Positions 1-7,088 of a stretch of 64,000 nucleotides of DNA are shown here, piece after piece. Location: NCBI RefSeq assembly GCF_014269185.2, contig NZ_JABWRZ020000001.1:3621001-3685000 (forward strand), read 5' to 3'. The position numbers and the translations under genes were made by a program. Below the pieces are notes generated by a model that was not told where the DNA came from, ran no database searches, and saw only the letters and a list, made by a program, of their open reading frames with translations. Source of the DNA: Pseudomonas oryzicola (GTDB taxonomy: Bacteria; Pseudomonadota; Gammaproteobacteria; Pseudomonadales; Pseudomonadaceae). Position 1 is the first letter of the stretch. Every line of letters begins with the position of its first letter.

Positions 1-129
1 GCAAGCCGTTACATCGGCCAGCGCCCAGTTGCAGAGAGTCGTGCTCGTTTCATATTGCTCCCACTCGCGGGCGGCACGAGTCTGGATCCCCTACCAGGCA
101 GAAGGTCCGCTCGCTCGTTGATCGCCTGA
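1..129. other. Unassigned left edge, probably remnant of older integrative element
   Basis: No gene can be called. On the minus strand an open frame without a start runs off the window edge; its reading includes REWEQYE and LCNWAL, vaguely like the C-terminal part of a phage Rz-type spanin, but this is too weak to name. It lies beyond the 3' end of the integrase pseudogene and is inferred to be debris of an earlier dusA-integrated element. Confidence 0.3.
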
Positions 130-552
130 TCAGCATCGGCGCTGTAAGCCCCATTGGACCCTTGGTTTTTCAGCTGCCACACGCGGCATGGGATGGTTAG
201 TCCAAACGATCAGCAACCGATGAACAACCAGATCAGCAACCACAGCGGTGTGGCACCAGACGTCGTTACCGTACTTCTGGCCGAGGTTCTTTATGTCGGT
301 AATCAGCGCGGTCTGCTCCTGCTCGTTGAGCGCATCCCAGCGAATCCGTGTGATCTATTCCTGGCGGCGGGTGGAGAACAGCGCGAACAGCACCAGCTCG
401 GCCTCGCGCTTCCTGATCCAGGCCTGCGCTGTCGCCTTCCGGTCGAACGTCTGGCTTTCCTGATAAACTGCCTTCCCTTCCTCCATAATGCGGATCTGGG
501 CGGTGAAGCCAGAAGACCCGTCCTTGCGCTTGCGCTGCGTGATGGCTCCCAT
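130..552 (-). pseudogene. Tyrosine integrase pseudogene of an older dusA-targeting element
   Basis: The ATG at 552 opens a frame whose first ~53 residues closely resemble the N-terminus of the intact integrase at 43157-44278 (DGSSGFTAQIRI versus DGTVSYTVQIRL; QTFDRKATAQAW versus QTFARKQAAQAW). The frame then jumps to the region matching intact residues ~215-265 (LFALFSTRRQE, then ITRIRWDAL, then GQKYGNDVWCH), so about 160 residues are deleted in frame. A TAG at 357-355 replaces the Glu that follows STRRMD in the intact enzyme. After the stop the same frame stays recognisable for about 40 codons before degenerating. The catalytic HxxR and Tyr region is not seen. It sits immediately upstream of a dusA 5' fragment, as expected for an integrase at the dusA end of an element. 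Confidence 0.85.
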
Positions 553-651
553 GATTTGCTACACGGCTGTTTGCGATTGCTGCATTGCAGCAGCCGCAGT
601 AGCAAAACCGGCAAGAACCGGAACGAAGCGGCAACAATCAGAGATTGAGAA

Positions 652-780
652 ATGCAACAGAAACAAGCAGAAAACCCGGCAACCCCAGGCGATACGGTAG
701 TCAGGAGATTTTCTGTCGCGCCGATGATGGATTGGGCTGGTTCTTCACCCGACCCAGCGTTTACAGGCGTTTCATCCTAA
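652..780 (+). pseudogene. dusA: Truncated dusA 5' end (older replacement start)
   Basis: From the ATG at 652 the frame reads 19 variable residues and then RRFSVAPMMDW, the conserved start of DusA, ending in phage sequence and a stop at 778-780. The intact gene at 44383 reads SRRFSVAPMMDW at the same place after a different N-terminus. This is the 5' end that an earlier element supplied to dusA; insertion of the present prophage at this point detached it from the rest of the gene. Inference: two successive integrations at one site. Confidence 0.8.
718..735 (+). other. attL core
   Basis: The 18 bases from 718 match 44449-44466 at 17 of 18 positions (GCGCCGATGATGGA, then T or C, TGG). Both copies encode the DusA motif APMMDW. 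This is the crossover region of a dusA-targeting prophage. The exact crossover point inside it cannot be resolved by eye. Confidence 0.85.
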
Positions 781-793
781 GCCAACGATTTTC

Positions 794-811
794 GTACCAA
801 TTTCGTACCAA
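794..811 (+). other. Arm-type integrase sites, left end
   Basis: Two direct copies of GTACCAA lie at 794-800 and 805-811, 11 bases apart, just inside attL. The same heptamer in opposite orientation (TTGGTAC/TGGTACAA type) occurs several times just inside attR. Repeated short motifs close to both ends are typical of integrase arm sites; binding is inferred. Confidence 0.5.
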
Positions 812-843
812 CCATTTTTCCATTCGGCCTAACTGGGACACTT

Positions 844-984
844 TTAGATGAACTCTCTGATGCTGCTATCGGCCTGCGCTTTTTGGTAATGCGTCATCGC
901 GTCGGCTGCGTCGGCACACATGAGGTGTTTCAGGAGTGCGTGTAAAAGCTGTGGGTTCTGGAGTGCAACGCGTGGTGGTAGCAT
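844..984 (-). CDS. Possible 46-aa small protein near attL
   Basis: The ATG at 984 has an AGGTGG-like ribosome site five to six bases upstream and encodes 46 residues with a helical-looking pattern (LLHALLKHLMC, then DAMTHYQK). No family recognised. Its ATG shares the CATATG at 982-987 with one possible start of the ankyrin gene on the other strand, so only one of those starts is likely used. The frame extends further upstream without obvious sense. Low certainty. Confidence 0.3.
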   Translation of the reverse strand: MLPPRVALQNPQLLHALLKHLMCADAADAMTHYQKAQADSSIREFI

Positions 985-1737
985 ATGGCCACCTATTTCA
1001 GCGCCGAGTGCATAATGGCAAGTGTTTTCGTTATACGGATCCCTGGGTGGAGAACTTTCGTTTTCACTATTCCTGAAAACTGGAACTCTTACCATTTGAA
1101 CCATTGGTTTCGCCGAACCATTCGTTCTCGACTTTTTCAAGAGATCGAACTTGGCAATCACCAAGCCGCGTTGCAGTTGGCGCAGCCGTGGAGGTTGCGT
1201 TATTTGCGTGGCGAATGGGGAGAATCCGCTGTCCGTTGTGCCATCGGCTACAATCAATCCGCCCTGGCTGTGGAGCTAGTGCGACGTGGCGGGATGTATG
1301 CCGAGGATGGCACCTTGGCGCTAGCGGCGATGAATGGTGACCTGACAGTGGTCGAAGCGCTGTTATCAGCCGGGAAGCATCCGGACGAACCCTTCAAGGA
1401 CCCGCTTTACCATGGAATGACACCCTTGATGTGGGCGGCCAGCAGACATCACCCCGAGATCATGGAGCGCCTGTTGCAGGCGGGAGCCGATATTGACGCT
1501 GTCGACCGTCACGGGCGTTCAGCGGCAAGACATGTAACTACTTTGGGCGGTACTTCTCTGGAGGCGCTGAAGGTTTTACTGCGCCACAAACCTGAAATCC
1601 TATGGACTGAGATGTGGAGCGGAATCGATGTCCTGAATGCCGTACGACGTTATCGGGACAACCGTGACCCGGATGCGCTGCAATTCATGACGCGCAAGTT
1701 TCCCGAACTGGACATGGACCAGTACCTAGACAGCTAG
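985..1737 (+). CDS. Ankyrin-repeat protein, prophage accessory gene
   Basis: A 250-residue protein. Ankyrin-type helices start at about residue 50: the LFQEIELGNHQAAL segment, then DGTLALAAMNGDL, then a canonical repeat around residues 145-175 (GMTPLMWAASRHH, LLQAGADIDAVDRHGRSAA). The first ~45 residues do not look like ankyrin. The start is uncertain: ATG 985 and ATG 1015 are both possible and neither has a strong ribosome site. No signal peptide or membrane segment is evident, so it is probably a cytoplasmic protein-binding protein. It is the first rightward gene inside attL, in a cluster of accessory genes unrelated to virion production. A role in lysogenic conversion or defence is only inferred from position. 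Confidence 0.65.
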   Translation: MATYFSAECIMASVFVIRIPGWRTFVFTIPENWNSYHLNHWFRRTIRSRLFQEIELGNHQAALQLAQPWRLRYLRGEWGESAVRCAIGYNQSALAVELVRRGGMYAEDGTLALAAMNGDLTVVEALLSAGKHPDEPFKDPLYHGMTPLMWAASRHHPEIMERLLQAGADIDAVDRHGRSAARHVTTLGGTSLEALKVLLRHKPEILWTEMWSGIDVLNAVRRYRDNRDPDALQFMTRKFPELDMDQYLDS

Positions 1738-1995
1738 GGCTCTAGCTTTATTTAGCGGGCTGGATGCCGTCGTATCGCCTAGACGGGATGACCTAATTGT
1801 GATGGGTAGCGCTGACCTGGACGCCTCACAACTGCCCTCGCTAGCGAAATGGTGGGCCTGCGCCGTAGCTCCTACCATACGCTACGAGCAAGAGGCGGAC
1901 CTTCCCAGCACCCGCTAGCATCCATCTCATCGAGGATGCGCTATGCCAAGCTCCATCTGGCGGATCGGGCAGCCCCATAACAGAAGGACGGTAGC

Positions 1996-3273
1996 CTACT
2001 TCTTTTCCTGGGATGCGGTTTTATCAAGAGTGCGCAGATGAAACCGACGCCCCATTGCGACGACCTTCTTAGCTCGCCCCTTTACACTAAGCGAGAACTC
2101 AGCCAGTTCAATAAACCTATGGACCTCATGGCATGCATGATAAATATCAGTCTCTGACTTAACCACCTCTTTAGATAGCAGCTTCTGAGCCTCCTCTACA
2201 TCAATAACAAAGTTGTGATCTTTATAGTGATTTGTAAAGTAACTTGCCAGATCCCTTACACGCTCCGCCCCTTCGGTTTCCTCAATTTTCGATTCTAGTA
2301 ATCGCATCGCATATTGAGTTGATGACTCAGTTATACGATCGTAGTGGCCCAAATCTTGAATATTCAAGCCGCTATCTTTTAAATACCGAGCGAGCATATC
2401 GCTGGCCCCTGGATACAACTGGGCAATCTGTGCAATTTTTTCTAAAGCGCTCGAAAACGCCAGCGCTGGATAGTCATTGATTTGCGGATCGATAGGGCCT
2501 AGCTCACTCATAGCCCCCATGTGAATCTCGTCAGCGCCAAGCGCAAACAGCGTAGCTGCTGATTTAGCCTCCGCCGGAACCACCACAAAAAACTTGTCCT
2601 TCTTGAAACGATTGCACAGCTTACTCATAAGATAAGCCGGTTCAACCTTACCCCCAACGCTCTTCAACACGACCAGCACGTCTTTATTTTTCTTACATAT
2701 TGACAAGCCCTGATACATGGCGCTCGCATGAGTACGATTAAGAGGAGCATGATCATAAATGAACATGACCTCAAACTTATCGAGAACATCATGTTCACTC
2801 ACAATTTCCGAGATTTCTTTCTCGATCATTGCGAGTAGAAGCTCATCAGTTGGCGCCTTCTCGACCAATTCTGAAACGTAAGACAAGTTACGAATCTTGC
2901 GCTCAGATTTAGGCTCAGGCTTGGGTGTCGGAACCGGGTCAATTCGATTGGCGACATCATCCTCAGCGCCATCAGATTGACGCGAGCGAATGGTCTTCAA
3001 AAACTCAAAAATGGCTGCGCTGGACACCGGCATCCGAAGATGGGTCAAGGAGTCACCATCAGAACCAGGCGTCTCCCCCTTGTCATCATCACTGGCGATA
3101 CCCTCCTCCGGCTCCGCGTAAGCAGGGGACTCGACGAGTGACTCCAGTCCGTCAGCAGGAGGGAACTCCCCAGAACCCCCAACTGTCTTCTCTGGCATAG
3201 GATCTGTCTGCGCAGGATCTCGAGGCGGAAGTGGCTCGCTTTTTGCATCCCCAGATTCAATTTCGCTAGCCAC
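1996..3273 (-). CDS. SDH-family (ClpP-fold) serine protease-like protein
   Basis: A 425-residue protein starting at GTG 3273, with AAGGA about ten bases upstream. Residues 1-~115 are acidic and Pro/Ser-rich, probably disordered. The rest has the layout of the serine dehydrogenase proteinase (SDH_sah) branch of the ClpP/crotonase fold: LVVLKSVGGKVEPAY, then the nucleophile region AKSAATLFALGADEIHMG with a candidate catalytic Ser, then SELGPIDPQI. There is no clear membrane helix or signal peptide, unlike SppA-type proteases, so a cytoplasmic location is inferred. It stands divergent from the RHH/membrane/Cas2-like cassette that begins 100 bases away, and the DNA of both is visibly more AT-rich than the neighbouring phage genes, which suggests a separately acquired cargo block. 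The substrate is unknown. Confidence 0.75.
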   Translation of the reverse strand: MASEIESGDAKSEPLPPRDPAQTDPMPEKTVGGSGEFPPADGLESLVESPAYAEPEEGIASDDDKGETPGSDGDSLTHLRMPVSSAAIFEFLKTIRSRQSDGAEDDVANRIDPVPTPKPEPKSERKIRNLSYVSELVEKAPTDELLLAMIEKEISEIVSEHDVLDKFEVMFIYDHAPLNRTHASAMYQGLSICKKNKDVLVVLKSVGGKVEPAYLMSKLCNRFKKDKFFVVVPAEAKSAATLFALGADEIHMGAMSELGPIDPQINDYPALAFSSALEKIAQIAQLYPGASDMLARYLKDSGLNIQDLGHYDRITESSTQYAMRLLESKIEETEGAERVRDLASYFTNHYKDHNFVIDVEEAQKLLSKEVVKSETDIYHACHEVHRFIELAEFSLSVKGRAKKVVAMGRRFHLRTLDKTASQEKK

Positions 3274-3374
3274 TTACCCGGTTCCTTGTCAAATTGATTG
3301 CAAAATCACCAAAAATGCACCATGATGGTGTCACTGCGATCTGCTATTTTGCCGCGTCTAAAGGAGAAATTCAA

Positions 3375-3590
3375 ATGTCTAGAATGAGCGTAAACCTGTC
3401 GCCAGAAATGGAAGCATTGGTCGAGGCGACTGCTAGAAAAGAGAAAATCTCAAAGAATGAAGTCATCCGACGCGCATTCGCCTTATTCAATCTTGCAGAG
3501 AATGAAAAGAGCAAAGGTCGTTTCTTAGCTGTCGCAAAAGAAAACGAGCAAGATGAAGTCGAAATCGTGGGCAGGATTCTCGGATTATAA
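3375..3590 (+). CDS. Ribbon-helix-helix (CopG/Arc-like) protein
   Basis: A 71-residue protein. The ATG at 3375 follows a strong AAAGGAGA site. The sequence has the RHH pattern: a short strand (MSVNLSPEM), helix A (ALVEATARKEK), the turn ISKNEVIRRAF and helix B. A tail rich in Lys and Glu ends in VEIVGRILGL. Family members are dimeric DNA-binding regulators, often autoregulating small operons. It is the first of three tightly spaced genes (3 bases to the next), so it probably regulates this cassette. It could also be an antitoxin, but no classical toxin partner is recognised next to it. Confidence 0.75.
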   Translation: MSRMSVNLSPEMEALVEATARKEKISKNEVIRRAFALFNLAENEKSKGRFLAVAKENEQDEVEIVGRILGL

Positions 3591-3593
3591 TAC

Positions 3594-3845
3594 ATGCCTA
3601 AAAGCCATGAAGAGTTCTCTCTAGCCGCACAAGACGTGGGCAACTTCAATATTAGCGAGGCTAAGATCGGGCTCGCAAAGTCGATCTTGCTTGTTTTGGC
3701 TCTATTCGTAGCCGCTGTTTTCGCATCAGCATTTGTAGCCGACGGAGAACTAACGTCTCGCGGAGAGAAAATCATAGACAACGTTCTGCAGAGTATTATT
3801 CCAATCGTCTCAATGGTGATTGGCTACTACTTTGCAAAGGATTAG
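3594..3845 (+). CDS. Small two-helix membrane protein
   Basis: An 83-residue protein beginning three bases after the RHH gene. The N-terminal ~25 residues are soluble; a hydrophobic helix follows (SILLVLALFVAAVFASAFV), then a short charged segment and a second helix ending YYFAKD (SIIPIVSMVIGYYF). It is likely an inner-membrane protein with a short loop. No family recognised. Its place between an RHH regulator and a Cas2-like small protein makes it the candidate effector of the cassette; this is inference. Confidence 0.6.
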   Translation: MPKSHEEFSLAAQDVGNFNISEAKIGLAKSILLVLALFVAAVFASAFVADGELTSRGEKIIDNVLQSIIPIVSMVIGYYFAKD

Positions 3846-3847
3846 TA

Positions 3848-4120
3848 ATGGCTACTTTTATAGTTTGCTGTCAGGCAACAATCCCTGAACTTCTCCAAGG
3901 GGTGGAGATAGTACTCAGCACATACGGAGATCACGTGCAAATCACCGAGAACTTATGGGCAGTCGTCACAGACAGAGAACCTAAGTTTTTGCGAGACGAG
4001 CTGAAGAATTTAGTTGAAAGCCAAGGCAGCGACGGCCGGGTTTTCATCGTTCAATCGGGACGAACTGCCGCTTGGAGCAAAAGCATTTGTCCGAACAAGT
4101 GGCTACTGGATAATTTGTAA
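3848..4120 (+). CDS. Small Cas2/SinR-like ferredoxin-fold protein
   Basis: A 90-residue protein two bases after the membrane-protein gene. The pattern resembles the SinR/Cas2-like group of stand-alone ferredoxin-fold proteins: a strand (TFIVCCQ), a helix, LWAVVTD, a second helix (LRDELKNLVE), a strand with RVFIVQSG, then TAAW and a terminal KWLLDNL. There is no CRISPR array or other cas gene in the window, so no CRISPR role is suggested. In related proteins the function is mostly unknown; some Cas2-like folds are nucleases. The assignment rests on pattern recall only. Confidence 0.5.
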   Translation: MATFIVCCQATIPELLQGVEIVLSTYGDHVQITENLWAVVTDREPKFLRDELKNLVESQGSDGRVFIVQSGRTAAWSKSICPNKWLLDNL

Positions 4121-4359
4121 CTTCCTAGAGCCATTCGAAGCCACACACTCTGCTTGCGTTATAGTCACAACAGGAAGGCGCCAAACCCCGGACTACTGGG
4201 ACTTAAGCGCCTTTTTGCCTTCCAGCACCAGAGTATGCATTGGGGTAAAATGGCGTATATTTGCCCCGATTTTGCCCCACACGCAACACCCAGTCGGCCT
4301 CACACGCCTTGGTATCGCCCTAATTTTGCCTTAAAAATTCTCGTACCTGGAGCAGGCGC

Positions 4360-4566
4360 ATGGATGACCAAGCCTCGACCGTAGCTGACACCCTTGAGCT
4401 GTTGCATCTGAATCAGATTGCCATCAGAGCAGCTCTGGAGGAGCTCTCGCTATGGGTGAGCCATCGCGGCTCAGTTCACATACATGAAAACGTCATGGCC
4501 GCCTTAGCAACCCTCGACATCCACGCTGAAGCAATTTCATCTGGCATAGAACGCCTGCGGGGGTGA
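4360..4566 (+). CDS. Small phage protein, unknown function
   Basis: A 68-residue acidic protein (ATG 4360) of predicted helical character: LELLHLNQIAIRAALEELSLWV, split here only for reading, followed by a loop and a second long helix ending IERLRG. Similar small proteins are, to my recollection, common in Pseudomonas prophages, without a function. It is separated by about 240 bases from the upstream cassette, so it probably has its own promoter; no clear promoter was picked out by eye. Confidence 0.55.
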   Translation: MDDQASTVADTLELLHLNQIAIRAALEELSLWVSHRGSVHIHENVMAALATLDIHAEAISSGIERLRG

Positions 4567-4627
4567 GCGAAAACTCAGCCAGCGACGGCTCTCAAATTTC
4601 GCCGCAGACAGAACACCCCCACCACTA

Positions 4628-5224
4628 TCAACCGGCCATCACAAACGCCTTAATCGCTGCGCTGCACCCCAGATAAAACAACACGAATGAACCCAGGACT
4701 AACAGGGTGGCCAACCACCGCAGCGGTTCGGCGATCTTGTCGCCATACTTCCCCAGTTCACCTCCGAACGCAGCTTGGCAGATATAGGCCAAACCAGCGC
4801 CGATGCCAGTTAACATTACGCCCCCGATGAAGTATCCAAGTGAACCGGCAAAAAGCTCCTTAACGGCAGCACTCGGGAATCTTGACCAGGCCGTACCGAG
4901 GAATGCCAAAAACGCAACGGCCGCGCCACCGTTGATGAGTAAAGCGCTCTTAATAGCAAGGTGTGAGGTGCTAATTGTGGCGCGCAGCATTTCTAACCGG
5001 GTTTCATGATCGCGCTGATTGTTGTTCTGCCAATCCCCCAGGATTGACTTGAATCTTTCAAGGGCCTCCTGCGATCGGTCAACTCCATCCGGAGAATTCT
5101 GGTTATCCGCCTCGATGATGTCGATTAGTTTCGAAAGGCTATCAAGCGAAACCTCAGATAAGCCGTTCCGCCTAGCAGTAGCGATTTCCGCTCGGAGAAT
5201 GGCGATCAGATCAGCGGTAACCAT
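4628..5224 (-). CDS. Prophage membrane protein with three predicted helices
   Basis: A 198-residue protein. The N-terminal ~95 residues are soluble and helical, probably coiled coil (RNGLSEVSLDSLSKLIDII; ETRLEMLRATISTS). Three hydrophobic segments follow: LLINGGAAVAFLAFLG, LGYFIGGVMLTGIGAGLAYI and LATLLVLGSFVLFYLGC. It is probably an inner-membrane protein with a cytoplasmic N-terminal domain. No function recognised. It is the last gene of the accessory region before umuC, on the same strand and ~70 bases beyond the umuC stop, so it may be read from the umuDC transcript. Superinfection exclusion is one possibility for such proteins, not shown here. Confidence 0.6.
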   Translation of the reverse strand: MVTADLIAILRAEIATARRNGLSEVSLDSLSKLIDIIEADNQNSPDGVDRSQEALERFKSILGDWQNNNQRDHETRLEMLRATISTSHLAIKSALLINGGAAVAFLAFLGTAWSRFPSAAVKELFAGSLGYFIGGVMLTGIGAGLAYICQAAFGGELGKYGDKIAEPLRWLATLLVLGSFVLFYLGCSAAIKAFVMAG

Positions 5225-5296
5225 TGGTTTTCCTCACATGAGAGCTCACCACCAAATGATGTCTCTACACACAAAACCATACAAGCTCTGATCAAC

Positions 5297-6568
5297 CTAC
5301 CCCACCCGCCAAAGTTGGTCGATTCGAGTGGTATACGAACGGCTCATCATCTCGCGGCGCATCCCCCAATCGGGTGCGCGTGGGACGCTGGCCGAACGCA
5401 TCGTTCCCCTGCCGTACTTCTCATTTATCGCGTCCAGCACCGACATCAGCCGGTCGCATGCCACCGGCTGCGTCACCGCGAACAAGTCATCGGTGAACTC
5501 GCCCGGCTGCCGCAGATCCATCAGTAGCACCTCGGCTTTGCTGTACCGATACCCTGGCCGGTAGACCTGCTCCACCGCCTCGGTGGCCGCCCTGGTGAGC
5601 AGCAACGTATCGTTGGTGGGATACGGCAGCTCCACCAACACGCCCTTGGCATACTTGGCTTCGTCCGGGTTGAACATGCCCGTGCGGATGCTCACTCGCA
5701 TACGCTTGCACACAGAACCCTGCGCCCGGAGTTTCTCGGCCGCTCGGCCGGCATAGCTGGCCACCGCCTGTTTGATCGGCGCCAATTCAGTCAGGCGCTT
5801 GCCAAACATACGGCTGCAGCAAATCTCTTGCTTGGGCGGGGCAGCCTCCTCGAGTTCAAGGCACGGTGTGCCGGCGAGCTCTCTGGCTGTTTTCTCAACG
5901 ACCACACTGAATTTCTGGCGCAGAGTCCACGGGTCCGTCTTGGCCAAGTCCATCGCCGTGCGAATTCCCATCGTCTCAAGGTGCGCCGTCATCCGCCGGC
6001 CGATCCCCCAGACTTCCTTGACCTCGGTGTTGCGCAACACCCAGTCCCGCTTGAACGGGTCGCAAATATCAACCACGCCTCCGGTCTGCGCCTGCAGGCG
6101 CTTCGCGGTATGGTTGGCCAGTTTTGCCAGTGTCTTGGTAGGGGCAATACCTACCCCTACCGGGATGCCGGTGCACTTGAGCACCTTGGCCCGCACCTGG
6201 CGGCCGAACTCGGTGAGACTGCCCTGGACCCCAGTCAGATCGGCAAAGCACTCATCAATCGAATACACCTCTGCGGCTGGCACCATCGACTCAATCAGCG
6301 ACATGACGCGCTCGCTCATGTCTCCGTAAAGCGCATAATTTGATGAAAAGGCCACGATGCCATGCCGCTGCAGTGTGTCCCTGCATTGGAAATAAGGCGC
6401 GCCCATTTTGACGAACGGCTTCGCGTCGTATGACCTGGCGATCACGCAACCGTCGTTGTTGCTCAGAACCACGATGGGAGTCTTGGCCAGATCCGGCCGG
6501 AACACACGCTCACAGCTCGCATAGAACGAGTTGCAGTCAATCAGCGCGAACACTTGGTCACTGCGCAT
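5297..6568 (-). CDS. umuC: UmuC-type Y-family DNA polymerase (Pol V subunit)
   Basis: A 423-residue protein, normal for UmuC/RulB. Catalytic features of Y-family polymerases are visible: FALIDCNSFYASCE near the N-terminus (first carboxylate), YSIDECFADL around residue 100 (the DE pair), and GVGIAPTKTLAKLAN following. The C-terminal little-finger and UmuC-specific regions are present. The start at ATG 6568 gives the usual short N-terminus and overlaps the end of umuD by 11 bases, so the two are translationally coupled. With cleaved UmuD it forms error-prone Pol V for translesion synthesis. It is controlled by the LexA-type box upstream of umuD. A phage-borne umuDC pair gives the lysogen damage-induced mutagenesis and UV tolerance. 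Confidence 0.95.
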   Translation of the reverse strand: MRSDQVFALIDCNSFYASCERVFRPDLAKTPIVVLSNNDGCVIARSYDAKPFVKMGAPYFQCRDTLQRHGIVAFSSNYALYGDMSERVMSLIESMVPAAEVYSIDECFADLTGVQGSLTEFGRQVRAKVLKCTGIPVGVGIAPTKTLAKLANHTAKRLQAQTGGVVDICDPFKRDWVLRNTEVKEVWGIGRRMTAHLETMGIRTAMDLAKTDPWTLRQKFSVVVEKTARELAGTPCLELEEAAPPKQEICCSRMFGKRLTELAPIKQAVASYAGRAAEKLRAQGSVCKRMRVSIRTGMFNPDEAKYAKGVLVELPYPTNDTLLLTRAATEAVEQVYRPGYRYSKAEVLLMDLRQPGEFTDDLFAVTQPVACDRLMSVLDAINEKYGRGTMRSASVPRAPDWGMRREMMSRSYTTRIDQLWRVG

Positions 6569-6986
6569 GGTCACGCACGCTGTAGCGGACCACACCCCAG
6601 ATCACAAGGTCATCACCTTCCATCACATACCTCGGTGGATAGGCTGGGTTTTCAGATTGCAGTATCACCACACCGTTACCCCGGTATAGCCGCTTACAGA
6701 CCGGCTCCGTGTTGATGGCCGCTATCACGATGTCACCGTGCTCGGCATCACGACTACGATCTACGATCAGCAAATCCCCGGAGTAAATGCCGGCGCCCTG
6801 CATGCTGTCGCCCTCAACCTGCACCAGGTACATATGCGGCGCCCGAAGATCGAAGAGCTCGTCCAGGGAAATGTGCCGCTCGAGGTGATCCGCCGCCGGC
6901 GACGGGAAGCCTGCAGGCACGCGGAACGAATACACCGGCAACTGCGTGGGGCCACCGATTGGCGTTCCCCAAAATGTGATGGACAT
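6558..6986 (-). CDS. umuD: UmuD-type SOS mutagenesis protein (S24 autoprotease)
   Basis: A 142-residue protein. It has the UmuD/LexA cleavage region near residue 25 (VPAGFPSPAADH, with the Ala-Gly pair), the catalytic Ser in VEGDSMQGAGI and the Lys in VCKRLYR. No HTH precedes the peptidase domain, which distinguishes UmuD from LexA or a CI repressor. RecA-stimulated self-cleavage gives UmuD', the Pol V accessory subunit. A LexA-type box at 7006-7021 lies about 20 bases upstream of its ATG, and umuC overlaps its end. The same box region also faces the divergent SRAP gene. Confidence 0.95.
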   Translation of the reverse strand: MSITFWGTPIGGPTQLPVYSFRVPAGFPSPAADHLERHISLDELFDLRAPHMYLVQVEGDSMQGAGIYSGDLLIVDRSRDAEHGDIVIAAINTEPVCKRLYRGNGVVILQSENPAYPPRYVMEGDDLVIWGVVRYSVRDHAQ

Positions 6987-7005
6987 GATGGACGGACTCG
7001 GAAAA

Positions 7006-7021
7006 CTGTATAAACATACAG
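7006..7021. promoter_or_regulatory. LexA-type SOS box between umuD and SRAP gene
   Basis: CTGTATAAACATACAG has the CTG-N10-CAG frame of the gamma-proteobacterial LexA box. In the extended 20-base frame it matches the consensus TACTGTATATATATACAGTA at 16 positions by my count. It lies 20 bases from the umuD ATG and 67 bases from the SRAP ATG, so it can repress both divergent genes. Confidence 0.9.
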
Positions 7022-7088
7022 TTAACTGATAGATCGCGCTCCGGTCAATGTCTGAGCGAGAGGATCCCGATAAACGTTAGAGGTGAGT

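Noticed and set aside
154..648. 164-residue plus-strand frame
   Set aside because: Antisense to the integrase pseudogene, which explains the open frame; no family pattern.
844..1257. 137-residue minus-strand frame near attL
   Set aside because: Its first two thirds are antisense to the ankyrin gene; only the last 46 codons were kept as a low-confidence alternative.
3848..4120. Cas2-like protein as sign of a CRISPR system
   Set aside because: No array, no cas1 or effector genes in the window; stand-alone SinR-like proteins are common outside CRISPR.
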